Positions 55,364 to 63,898 of a DNA stretch of 64,000 bases are shown here, in pieces (positions within the stretch are counted from its first letter, which is position 1; the number at the start of each line of letters is the position of its first letter). Under the pieces are notes generated by a model. The model ran no database searches, had not been told where the DNA came from, and saw only the letters and a list, made by a program, of their open reading frames with translations. The stretch is from Actinomycetota bacterium (GTDB lineage Bacteria > Actinomycetota > Actinomycetes > Streptosporangiales > Streptosporangiaceae). Where the stretch lies: positions 18,592-82,591 of the forward strand of contig JAJPIV010000112.1 in NCBI GenBank assembly GCA_021324595.1, written 5' to 3'. The translations under genes were made by a program, and so were the position numbers.

Positions 55364-56191
55364 GTGCCAGCGGACGCCGAACGCGCCAGGCAGCTGGAGG
55401 TCCTGCGCTGGCTCGCCGGGGCCGCCGGCGGGAGGCTGAACACGCACGACGTGCTGGGCCGCGCCGATCTGGGCGCCGCCGCCTGCGGCAGGGAACTGCT
55501 CGATTCGCTCCATGCGAGCCGCTGGGTGACATTCCACGGGATCGGGCCCACCCAGGCGGTCGAGATCACCGACGCGGGCCGCAATGAGCTCGTCTACGAG
55601 GAGTGGCAGGGCCTGCTGCCTCCGCCCCCGGGTGCCGCCCGGGGCGCCGGGGGCAGGGCCGGCCTGCGGGCGGCTGATCCGGAGGTGCTCGGCGACGTGC
55701 TGCTCCGCCTCATCTACGACGCGGCGATGGGGCTCGGATCCGCGCGGGCCACGGTGAGCTGCCCGCTGCCCGAGGACGCGGACCGGGCCCTCGTCGTGGG
55801 GGCCCTGCGGCGACTGGACTCGGACGGCCTGCTGCGCGTCGGCAGGATGCCACGGCCGCCGGATCTCCCCGACGTCACGCTGACCGCGGACGGCGAAGGC
55901 AAAGTGGCGCGGGCGCGCGATGAGACGACCCCGGGCGGTTCCGCCGGGCGCGAAGCCGGGGTGCCAGCCGACGCCGGCCGTCAGGGCGTGCTTGTCGGCC
56001 TCTGGGGCGTCCTGGGCTCCCTGTGCTTCACCGGCGCCGGCTACGCGGGACCCAAGACGGGGCCGCTGTTCGCCGCCCTGGTCGTCGCCGGCGCCATCTT
56101 CGCCCTGCTGGCCGTTGTCACAGTGTTCCCGCAGCTCCGGCGGTGGCCGGCCAGGTGGGCCTGCGAGGCCTGGCACACCGTCCGCCGCTGA
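55364..56191 (+). CDS. Winged-helix protein with C-terminal membrane helices, KAP partner
   Basis: 275 residues from GTG at 55364. Two winged-helix-like modules are visible: LEVLRWLAGAAGGRLNTHDV, then LLDSLHASRWVTFHG (about 8-60), and VSCPLPEDADRALVVGAL, then RRLDSDGLLRVGRM (about 125-165). The C-terminus has two membrane helices (GLWGVLGSLCFTGAGYA and LFAALVVAGAIFALLAVV) and a short basic tail. It would anchor at the membrane with the DNA-, RNA- or protein-binding modules in the cytoplasm. Tight coupling to the NTPase gene implies a complex. I know no described pair of this kind. Confidence 0.6.
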   Translation: MPADAERARQLEVLRWLAGAAGGRLNTHDVLGRADLGAAACGRELLDSLHASRWVTFHGIGPTQAVEITDAGRNELVYEEWQGLLPPPPGAARGAGGRAGLRAADPEVLGDVLLRLIYDAAMGLGSARATVSCPLPEDADRALVVGALRRLDSDGLLRVGRMPRPPDLPDVTLTADGEGKVARARDETTPGGSAGREAGVPADAGRQGVLVGLWGVLGSLCFTGAGYAGPKTGPLFAALVVAGAIFALLAVVTVFPQLRRWPARWACEAWHTVRR

Positions 56192-56196
56192 CCGCG

Positions 56197-56230
56197 GCGC
56201 GCCGGGGCCGGGGCCGGGCCGGCGGCGCGC
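56197..56230. terminator. GC hairpin between convergent genes
   Basis: GCGCGCCG (56197-56204) pairs with CGGCGCGC (56223-56230) around an 18-base GC-rich loop, exactly between the stops of two convergent genes. No U-tract is present. Plausible bidirectional terminator. Confidence 0.35.
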
Positions 56231-56239
56231 GTTCCCCGA

Positions 56240-57700
56240 TCAGTCTCCGAGCTCGGCGCGCCGGCGGGCCACGAACTCGTCGAGCTCGGCCCGGACCGCC
56301 TCCTCCATCGGAGGCGGCTCGTACTCCTCCAGCCGCTTTGCCGCGATCTCCGCGGCCCGCGCCGCCGCGTCCTTGCCGCCGAGCTTGAGCCAGCGCTCGT
56401 AGTTCGCGCTGGACGACAGCAGCGGCCGGTAGAAGCAGTCGCGGAACCGCTCCATCGTGTGCTGCGCGCCCAGGAAGTGCCCGCCGTGACCGACCTCGGC
56501 GTGGGCGCCGAACGCCAGCGACTCCTCGTCGATCTCCAGCGGCGTGAACTCGACCTGGAGCATCCGCAGGATCTCGACGTCCACCACGAACTTCTCGTAG
56601 CAGGACACGAGCCCGCCCTCCAGCCAGCCCGCCGCGTGCATGACCCAGTTGGTCCCGGCCAGGAACGTCGGCAGCATCGTCATCAGCGACTCGTAGGCGG
56701 CCTGCGCGTCGCACGTCTGGCTGGAGGTGAGCCCCCCGCCGGTGCGGAACGGCAGGCCGTAGTGGCGGGCGAGCTGGCCGGTCGCGAGCAGGCCGAGTGC
56801 CGACTCCGGGGTGCCGAAGCTCGGCGAGCCGGACTGCATGTCGATGTTGGACAGGAACGAGCCGAAGATCACCGGGCAGCCGGGCCGGATGAGCTGGGCG
56901 AGCGCGATGCCCGAGAGGGCCTCGGCCAGCTGCTGCGCCAGGGCGGCGGGGATCGAGACCGGCGACATCGCGCCCATGAGCAGGAACGGCGTGAGCACCA
57001 CCGGCTGGTTCGCCGCGCAGTACTCGAACTGGGCGTCGAGCATCCGCTCGTCCCAGCGCAGCGGCGAGTTGCAGTTGATCAGGGAGATGACCGCCGGAGT
57101 GGCCTCGATCGCCTTCCGCCCGGCCTCCCGGCCCGCCCCGCGGCCGAACGCGATCTCGGTCATCGCGATCGTGTCGGCGGCGTTCGGCCCGGACACCACG
57201 TTCCCCATGTAGACCTTGTCGGTCAGCGTGAGCAGCGCGTGGACCATGTCGAGGTGGCGCGAGTCGAGCGGGGCGTCGTTCGGCTCGCAGATCACCCCGC
57301 CCGCCGAGTCGAGCTCGGCGAAGCCCTGGGAGAGCATCGCCAGCCGGCGGAAGTCCTCCAGCGTCGCGTCGCGCCGCACCTCGCCGGACCGCACGAACGG
57401 CGACCCGTAGACCGCGCCGAACGCCATGTGGTCGCCGCCGATGTGGATCGTGCGGGCCGGGTTCCGCGCCTGCACGTCGAACTCGCGCGGCGCCTTGGCG
57501 GCCTGCTCGAGAACGAATTCCGGGTCGAGCCGGACGACCTCGCCGTCCACCCGCTGCCCGGCCCGGCGGAACAGCTCGACCGCCTCCGGCTTGGCGAACT
57601 GGACGCCGATCTCGGTGACGATCCGCCGCCATCCCGCGTCGAGGACCGCGACCGCGTCGGGGGACAGGATCTCGTAACGGGGCATCCGGTTGCGGAACAT
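56240..57700 (-). CDS. MttB-family (trimethylamine methyltransferase-like) methyltransferase, non-pyrrolysine
   Basis: 486 residues in the MttB superfamily: LDAGWRRIVTEIGVQFAKPE at the start, DSAGGVICEPNDAPLDSRHL, VISLINCNSPLRWDERMLDA, TPFLLMGAMSPVSIPAALAQ, PVIFGSFLSNIDMQSGSPSF and GAHAEVGHGGHFLGAQHTM. No in-frame TAG occurs, so it belongs to the non-pyrrolysine branch, whose known members demethylate glycine betaine, proline betaine or related quaternary amines with a corrinoid protein as acceptor. ATG at 57700 has GAGGTGG upstream. Divergent from the iclR-corrinoid operon; together they form one methyl-transfer module. Confidence 0.88.
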   Translation of the reverse strand: MFRNRMPRYEILSPDAVAVLDAGWRRIVTEIGVQFAKPEAVELFRRAGQRVDGEVVRLDPEFVLEQAAKAPREFDVQARNPARTIHIGGDHMAFGAVYGSPFVRSGEVRRDATLEDFRRLAMLSQGFAELDSAGGVICEPNDAPLDSRHLDMVHALLTLTDKVYMGNVVSGPNAADTIAMTEIAFGRGAGREAGRKAIEATPAVISLINCNSPLRWDERMLDAQFEYCAANQPVVLTPFLLMGAMSPVSIPAALAQQLAEALSGIALAQLIRPGCPVIFGSFLSNIDMQSGSPSFGTPESALGLLATGQLARHYGLPFRTGGGLTSSQTCDAQAAYESLMTMLPTFLAGTNWVMHAAGWLEGGLVSCYEKFVVDVEILRMLQVEFTPLEIDEESLAFGAHAEVGHGGHFLGAQHTMERFRDCFYRPLLSSSANYERWLKLGGKDAAARAAEIAAKRLEEYEPPPMEEAVRAELDEFVARRRAELGD

Positions 57701-57914
57701 GACCACCTCGCCAGCGTTCGGTGCGGGGCCGCTCGGCTCCGCGGGCCTGCCCGGCTCCCGGCCGGCGCGGCGCCTGCCCTTCCCGCCGCGCCCCTCGCCC
57801 GCGGCGCCGACCCCGCGCGCCTTGCCGCGCCCGGTCACGCGCCACGCCCGGTCACGGTCACGCGCCGCACGCGCCACGCGCCGGTCCCGCGCGCTCGCAC
57901 CGGTGACGAGCCAC
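57701..57914. other. GC-rich leader of the MttB-type gene
   Basis: About 214 bases between the promoter area and the methyltransferase start codon. The sequence is rich in CGCG and GCCG words and encodes only Arg/Gly-rich noise in all frames. It does not match the shape of a cobalamin riboswitch by eye. Confidence 0.35.
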
Positions 57915-57943
57915 TTGACCCGTATCGCCGGGAAACCTAGGAT
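57915..57943 (+). promoter_or_regulatory. Promoter of the iclR-corrinoid operon
   Basis: TTGACC (57915-57920), a 17-base spacer and TAGGAT (57938-57943). The -35 and -10 are both near consensus and the spacing is optimal. Transcription should begin near 57950, shortly before the inverted repeat at 57960. Confidence 0.7.
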
Positions 57944-57959
57944 CACATCGTAGAACTTC

Positions 57960-57976
57960 GTTCCGAAATATGGAAC
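57960..57976. promoter_or_regulatory. Candidate IclR operator
   Basis: GTTCC and GGAAC form an inverted repeat with a 7-base AT-rich centre (GTTCCGAAATATGGAAC). IclR-family regulators bind sites of this type. It lies about 10 bases after the expected transcription start, where bound IclR would block its own operon. Confidence 0.6.
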
Positions 57977-58038
57977 AGCGGGATGGAACGGCGGGCGCCC
58001 GGCACGGCCGGGGCGCCCGCGGCCGGGAGGACGATCCG

Positions 58039-58958
58039 TTGGCCAGCCAGACCGGAACCCAGGCCATCGACCGGGCCGCCGAGCTGCTCTCGCTGGTGGT
58101 CCAGGGCCGCGAGCCGGCCAGCTTCTCCCAGCTGGCCGCCGCCAGCGGGCTGGCCAAGTCGACGGCATCGCGGCTGCTCATGGCGCTGGAACGGCACCAG
58201 CTGGTGCGCCGTGACACCGGGGGGCGGTTCTGGCCCGGCGAGCTGTTCCTCAGGTATGCCTGGCGGGGCACCGCGGAAGCCGACCTGGTCGCAGTCGCCC
58301 AGCCGTTCCTGGAGCGGCTCGGCGAGCGGACGGGCGAGACGATCAACCTCGGGGTGGTCGGGGGCAGCGGCCTGACGCCGGCGGGCGGCGCCGGCGCGAC
58401 GTCCGGCGGCGCCGCCGCCGGGGCAGGCGGCGGGATCGCAGGCGGCGGTCCCGCCCGCGCGGGCGGGGGCGGCGCGGGCGGGACCGCCGGTCCCGCCGTC
58501 GAGCAGATCGCCCAGGTCGACAGCCGGTACCTGATCGGCGGGACGAACTGGGTCGGCCTCGCCGTCCCGCTGCACTGCTCGGCGCTCGGCAAGGTGCTGC
58601 TCGCGTTCGGAGCGGCCGTGCTTCCCGACGGCCCGCTGGAGCGCCGGACGGCGCGGACGATCACCGACCGGAACGAGCTCGCCGCCGAGCTCGCCCGGGT
58701 CCGCGAGCGCGGCTGGGCCATCACCGATGAGGAGCTCGAGCCAGGCCTGGTCGCGGTGGCCGCCCCGGTCTTCGCCGGGACGCCGGCCGCAGTCGCGGCG
58801 ATCTCGGTCTCCGCGCCCGCCGCCAGGATGGCCGCCCCCCGGCTGCACGCGGCCGCGGAGGCCTGCGTGAGCACCGCGCGCGCCCTCTCCGACGCACTGG
58901 CCGGGCCGCTCGGCGCGCCCGCCCCACCATCCGCCCGCCTTGCCCGTGAAGGTGCCGC

Positions 58959-58962
<4 letters not shown>
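58039..58962 (+). CDS. IclR-family transcriptional regulator with a glycine-rich insert
   Basis: 307 residues from TTG at 58039, which has GGGAGG 8 bases upstream. The N-terminal winged helix reads IDRAAELLSLVVQGREPASF, SQLAAASGLAKSTASRLLMA and LERHQLVRRDTGGRF. The effector domain begins TINLGVV, is interrupted at about 109-153 by a Gly/Ala-rich insert (for example AGGGGAGGTAGPA), and resumes VEQIAQVDSRYLIGGTNWVG and PLHCSALGKVLLAF. The insert is unusual for IclR and sits next to the ligand pocket. It probably controls this operon and the divergent methyltransferase. Stop overlaps the next ATG by 4 bases. Confidence 0.88.
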
Positions 58963-59627
<665 letters not shown>

Positions 59628-59639
59628 GCCGGGGCGGCG

Positions 59640-60509
59640 ATGCACACCACGCTGCGCTCGGCGACCCGCGAGGTCGTGATCGGGCCGGACCGGCCGTTCT
59701 GCGTGATCGGCGAGCGGATCAACCCGACCGGCAGGAAGGTCTTCGCCGAGCAGCTGCGCCGGGGAGACCTGTCCCGCGTGGAGATCGACGTGGCCCAGCA
59801 GGTCGCCGGGGGCGCCATGGTGCTCGACGTCAACATGGGCGCCCCGCTCGCCGACGAGGCGGAGCTGATGAGCGCCGCCGTCCGGCTGATCCAGTCCCGG
59901 ACCGACCTGCCGCTGTGCCTGGACTCCTCGATCGTCGGGGTGCTCGAGGCGGGGCTGGCGGCCTACCAGGGCAAGGCCCTGGTCAACTCGGTGACCGCCG
60001 AGGACGAGCGGCTGGAGGCCATCCTGCCGCTGGTGGCCCGGCACGGCGCGGCGGTGATCGGGCTGCCCAACGACGAGCAGGAGATCCCCGAGGACCCCCG
60101 GCGCCGCCTGGAGCTGGCCGGGAAGATCATCGACGTGGCGACCGGGCGGTACGGCATCCCCGTCGAGGACGTGATCATCGACCCGCTGGCGATGCCGGTC
60201 GGCGCCGACACGTCGGTGGTGCTGCGCACCCTGGAGACGCTTGACCTGCTCCGCGAGCGATACGGGGTGAACACCACCCTCGGCGCCTCGAACATCTCGT
60301 TCGGGATGCCCGACCGCACCGCGCTGACGGCGGCGTTCCTGCCGATGGCCGCCGCCGCCGGGCTCACCAGCGCGATCATGGACGCCCGCTCGCCCGAGCT
60401 GGTCAGGGCGGTCCGCGCCTGCGACCTGCTGCTCAACCGGGACGAGTGGGGGGCCGCCTGGATCGCCGCGCACCGTGCGGGGGCGGCCGCGGCCACGGCC
60501 GGGCCGTGA
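59640..60509 (+). CDS. Corrinoid protein:tetrahydrofolate methyltransferase (pterin-binding barrel)
   Basis: 289 residues, a dihydropteroate-synthase-like TIM barrel as in MtgA, AcsE and the MetH pterin domain. Key segments are FCVIGERINPTGRKVF, GGAMVLDVNMGAPLADEAEL, LPLCLDSSIVGVLEAGL, LVNSVTAEDERLEAILPL, DVIIDPLAMPVGAD and TTLGASNISFGMPDR. These bind the pterin. It should transfer the methyl from the corrinoid carrier to THF, giving methyl-THF. ATG at 59640 lies 12 bases after the carrier gene; the stop overlaps the next GTG. Confidence 0.92.
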   Translation: MHTTLRSATREVVIGPDRPFCVIGERINPTGRKVFAEQLRRGDLSRVEIDVAQQVAGGAMVLDVNMGAPLADEAELMSAAVRLIQSRTDLPLCLDSSIVGVLEAGLAAYQGKALVNSVTAEDERLEAILPLVARHGAAVIGLPNDEQEIPEDPRRRLELAGKIIDVATGRYGIPVEDVIIDPLAMPVGADTSVVLRTLETLDLLRERYGVNTTLGASNISFGMPDRTALTAAFLPMAAAAGLTSAIMDARSPELVRAVRACDLLLNRDEWGAAWIAAHRAGAAAATAGP

Positions 60510-62431
60510 GCGCCGCCCCGCAGGAGCCCGCGCTGGCCGCGGCCGGGCACGCCGGGGCCGCCGAGCGGGCGGGGCCGGCCGGAGCCGGCCAGGCCGGCCG
60601 GGTGGACCTGGTCTTCGCTCCCAAGGGGACCAGGGTGCGCGTGCCAGCCGGGGTCACCGTCTTCGACGCGGCGAGCTGGAACGGCATCGCCATCGATTCG
60701 ACCTGCGGCGGCCACGGCACGTGCAAGAAGTGCAAGGTCCGGATCGCCGGCGGCTCGGTCCCCCCCTCCAGCCTGGACGCCCGCGCGTTCACCCCCGAGC
60801 AGCTGCGGGACGGCTGGCGGCTGGCCTGCCGGGCGGCCGCGACCGCCGGCCTGCGGGTCGAGGTGCCGCCGCTCACGACCCGGCCCAAGGCGGCGACGGT
60901 CGGCGTGGGCCGGCAGGTGATCCTCCGCCCGGCGGTGCGCAAGCGCTACCTGGAGCTGCCCGAGCCCTCGCTGGCCGACCAGCGGAGCGACATCGAGCGG
61001 ATCCTCGCCGCGCTCGACGACCTGGAGCCCCGGGTGGATCTCGCCGTGCTCCGGGCCGCCGGCCGGGTGCTCCGGGCTGCGGACTACAAGGTGACCGCCG
61101 TGATCGCCGACGAGGTGCTGATCGACGTGCAGCCCGGCGACACGACCAGCCGCTGCTACGGGATCGCGTTCGACCTCGGCACCACGACCGTCGTCGCCAC
61201 GCTGCTCGACCTGGGCACCGGCACGCCGCAAGCGGTGGCGTCGATGCTGAACCGGCAGCAGCCGTTCGGCGCGGACGTGATCAGCCGGATCAGCGCGGTG
61301 ATGCTGGAGCCCGCGAACCTGGACCGGCTCGGCGCGCTGGCCCGGGAGACGCTCCGCGACCTGGCCGCCGAGGTCTGCGCCGAGGCGGGCGTGGACCCGG
61401 CCGACGTCTACGAGGTGGCGCTCGCCGGGAACGCGACCATGACCCACCTGGTGCTGGGGATCGACCCGGAGCCGCTCGGGGTGGCGCCGTTCATCCTCGC
61501 GGCCCGCCTGCTGCCCGAGGTGCTCGCGGCGGGCGACCTCGGCCTCCCCGTCCATCCCCGGGCCCGGGCCGTCGTGTTCCCGGCGTTCGGCGCCTACGTC
61601 GGCGGCGACATCACCGCGGGCCTGCTCGCCTCCGGCATGGACCGCGACCCCCGCGTCCGGCTGTTCGTGGACGTGGGCACGAACTGCGAGATCGTGCTCG
61701 GCAACCGGGACTGGCTGCTCGCCACCGCCGCGCCGGCCGGGCCTGCGTTCGAAGGGGCCGCGATCCGGTGCGGCATGCGGGCCGCGCCCGGCGCGATCGA
61801 GGCGGTGTCGGTCGCCGATGGCGGCGACCTGGAGCTGACCGTGATCGGCGACGGCGAGCCGGCCGGGATCTGCGGATCCGGGCTGGTCGACGCGGTCGCC
61901 GCGCTGCTGGGCGCGGGGCTGCTCGACCACTCCGGCCGGTTCGTCACCGACGAGGCCGCCAAGGCCGCCGCCCCCGCGCTCGCCCGCCGGCTCACCTGGC
62001 TCGGCCGCGAGCGGGTCTTCGTGCTGCACTGGCGGGCCGGGCCGGAGGACGTGGCCGGCGCGGTCTACCTCAGCCAGCGGGACGTGCGCGAGCTGCAGTT
62101 CGCCAAGGCGGCCATCGCCTCCGGCTGGAGCGTGCTGCTGGAGGAGGCCGGCCTTGCCCCGTCCGACGTCCAGCAGGTACTGCTCGCCGGCTCGTTCGGC
62201 AGCTACCTTTCGCCGGCGAACGCGATCAGACTGGGACTGGTGCCCAGGCTGCCGGTGCTCCGCGTGGTCAGCGCCGGGAACGTGGCGGGCGAGGGCGCGA
62301 AGATGGCGCTGCTGTCGGTGCGGGAGCGCGCCGGGGCGCTGGCGCTGCTGGAGGAGGTGAGGTATGTCGAGCTCTCCGACCGCGCCGACTTCAATGACCG
62401 GTTCGTCGAGCACCTGCGCTTCCCCGGATGA
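60506..62431 (+). CDS. Corrinoid activation protein (RACo/RamA-like ASKHA ATPase with 2Fe-2S domain)
   Basis: 641 residues. The N-terminal [2Fe-2S] domain has Cys67, Cys73, Cys76 in STCGGHGTCKKC and Cys108 in RLACRA. A linker follows, then the ASKHA ATPase part: YGIAFDLGTTTVVATLLDLG, VALAGNATMTHLVLGIDP, LFVDVGTNCEIVLGN and AGICGSGLVDAVAALLGAG. Such proteins use ATP and reduced Fe-S to return oxidised Co(II) corrinoid to Co(I). GTG overlaps the upstream stop. An Ala/Gly-rich leader of ~30 residues precedes the ferredoxin part. Confidence 0.93.
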   Translation: MSAAPQEPALAAAGHAGAAERAGPAGAGQAGRVDLVFAPKGTRVRVPAGVTVFDAASWNGIAIDSTCGGHGTCKKCKVRIAGGSVPPSSLDARAFTPEQLRDGWRLACRAAATAGLRVEVPPLTTRPKAATVGVGRQVILRPAVRKRYLELPEPSLADQRSDIERILAALDDLEPRVDLAVLRAAGRVLRAADYKVTAVIADEVLIDVQPGDTTSRCYGIAFDLGTTTVVATLLDLGTGTPQAVASMLNRQQPFGADVISRISAVMLEPANLDRLGALARETLRDLAAEVCAEAGVDPADVYEVALAGNATMTHLVLGIDPEPLGVAPFILAARLLPEVLAAGDLGLPVHPRARAVVFPAFGAYVGGDITAGLLASGMDRDPRVRLFVDVGTNCEIVLGNRDWLLATAAPAGPAFEGAAIRCGMRAAPGAIEAVSVADGGDLELTVIGDGEPAGICGSGLVDAVAALLGAGLLDHSGRFVTDEAAKAAAPALARRLTWLGRERVFVLHWRAGPEDVAGAVYLSQRDVRELQFAKAAIASGWSVLLEEAGLAPSDVQQVLLAGSFGSYLSPANAIRLGLVPRLPVLRVVSAGNVAGEGAKMALLSVRERAGALALLEEVRYVELSDRADFNDRFVEHLRFPG

Positions 62432-62438
62432 GGTCGCG

Positions 62439-63044
62439 GTGATCGCCTGCGGTGCCCTCGCCGGGCACGTCCGGGAGATCGCCGCGCGCCGGGGCTGGCC
62501 GCTGCACGTCCGCAGCCTGCCCGCCCAGCTGCACAACCGGCCCGGCCAGATCGCCCCGGAGGCGGAGCGGATGGCGCTCGACCTGCTCGGCCGGGGCTAC
62601 CGCGTCGTCCTCGGGTACGCCGACTGCGGCAGCTACGGGGCGCTGGACGAGGTGTGCGCCAGGCTCGGCATCTCCCGGCTGCCCGGGCTGCACTGCTATG
62701 ACGTGCTCGCCGGGCCCGAGGCGATCGCGGCGATGCTCGCCAGGGAGCCCGGCACCTACCTGCTCACCGACTTTCTCGTGCGCAGCTTCCGGGCGAGCGT
62801 GCTCGCCCCGCTCGGCCTGGAGGACCATCCGGAGCTGTGGTCCGACTACTTCGGGCACTACCGGCGGCTGGTCTGGCTGGCCCAGGCCGCGACGCCGGAG
62901 CTGGCCAGGCGGGCCGAGTCGGTCGCGGCGATGTTCGGCCTGCCGCTCACGGTGATCGAGGTCGGCACGACGCGCCTGGAGCGGGCGCTCGAAGCCGTGA
63001 TCGCCAAGGGCCCTCCGGCGCACGCGGCGGCGAATCCTCCGTGA
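62439..63044 (+). CDS. DUF1638-family protein of the corrinoid operon
   Basis: 201 residues from GTG at 62439, with GAGG 5 bases upstream; an in-frame ATG at 62364 inside the upstream gene also has a strong ribosome site and cannot be excluded. VIACGALAGHVREIAARRGW at the start, LHNRPGQIAPEAE, VLGYADCGSYGALDE and LTDFLVRSFRASV are DUF1638 traits. The family is regularly linked with corrinoid methyltransferases; its biochemical role is not known to me. Conserved Cys and Asp residues hint at metal binding. Stop overlaps the next gene. Confidence 0.82.
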   Translation: MIACGALAGHVREIAARRGWPLHVRSLPAQLHNRPGQIAPEAERMALDLLGRGYRVVLGYADCGSYGALDEVCARLGISRLPGLHCYDVLAGPEAIAAMLAREPGTYLLTDFLVRSFRASVLAPLGLEDHPELWSDYFGHYRRLVWLAQAATPELARRAESVAAMFGLPLTVIEVGTTRLERALEAVIAKGPPAHAAANPP

Positions 63045-63898
63045 TCACCAGGAGCTCCGTGGCGCGGGCGCTGCCCCTGCTCCGGCGCGCCCGTTACGAG
63101 GTGCTGCCGACCGCCGGGGCCGGGGACGCCGTCCTCGCCGCGGTCCCCCGGGACGTGCCGGTGACCGTGACGGCCTCGCCGACGAAGGGACTCGATCCCA
63201 CGATCGAGCTCGCGGGCCGGCTGCGGGCGGAGGGATACCAGGTCGTGCCGCACCTGTCCGCGCGCCTCATCCGCGGCCGGGCGCACCTCGCCGAGCTGGT
63301 GGCCCGGCTGACCGCGGCCGGCGTCCGCGACGTCTTCGTCCCGGCGGGCGACGCCGACCCGCCGGCCGGGCCGTTCACCAGCGCGCTCGACGTGCTCGAG
63401 CTGCTCACCGAGATGGGCAGCCCGTTCCCGGAGGTCGGCATCACCGGGTACCCGCAGAGCCACCCGAAGATCGACGACGACGTGACCGTGCAGGCGATGT
63501 GGGACAAGCGGCGGCATGCCACCTACATCGTGAGCAACCTCTGCTTCGACCCCGCGGCGCTGCGCCACTGGATCACGCGGGTCCGCCGCCGCGGCGTCAC
63601 GCTGCCGATCCTCATCGGCCTGGCCGGCCCGGTGGAGCGGACCAGGCTGATGCGGATGGCGGCCAAGATCGGGGTCGCCGACTCCGCGCGGTTCCTCGCC
63701 GGCCATTCCTCGGCGCTGGTCCGGCTCTCCGCCCCGTATCAGCCCGAGCACCTGCTCGCGCGGGTCGGCGGCGTGCTCACCGCCCCGGAGTCAAGGGTCG
63801 AGGGACTGCACGTGTTCACGTTCAACCAGGTCGGGCGGACCGAGGAATGGCGCCGCCGGCTGCTGGCCCGGCTGGCCGTGGAGCGGACGCCCTCCTAG
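63041..63898 (+). CDS. Methylenetetrahydrofolate reductase-family protein
   Basis: 285 residues. The barrel shows VTVTASPTKGLDPTIELA near the start, YQVVPHLSARLIRGRAHLAE, VRDVFVPAGDADPPAG, EVGITGYPQSHPKIDDD and YIVSNLCFDPAALRHWI, which are MetF-type signatures (the HLS motif and the GDAD flavin region). In this operon it would oxidise methyl-THF to methylene-THF, completing use of the removed methyl group. GTG overlaps the DUF1638 stop. Last gene of the operon. Confidence 0.88.
   Translation: MITRSSVARALPLLRRARYEVLPTAGAGDAVLAAVPRDVPVTVTASPTKGLDPTIELAGRLRAEGYQVVPHLSARLIRGRAHLAELVARLTAAGVRDVFVPAGDADPPAGPFTSALDVLELLTEMGSPFPEVGITGYPQSHPKIDDDVTVQAMWDKRRHATYIVSNLCFDPAALRHWITRVRRRGVTLPILIGLAGPVERTRLMRMAAKIGVADSARFLAGHSSALVRLSAPYQPEHLLARVGGVLTAPESRVEGLHVFTFNQVGRTEEWRRRLLARLAVERTPS

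Noticed and set aside
56240..57700. Pyrrolysine-containing trimethylamine methyltransferase
   Set aside because: No in-frame TAG is present and no pyl genes are in the window, so the non-pyrrolysine branch is the better call.
57701..58038. Cobalamin riboswitch ahead of the B12-dependent genes
   Set aside because: No B12-box-like conserved element or the expected multi-stem layout could be recognised in this interval.
59963..62536. An 857-codon minus-strand frame opposite the corrinoid activator
   Set aside because: Antisense to the Fe-S and ASKHA motifs of the activator; no recognisable content.
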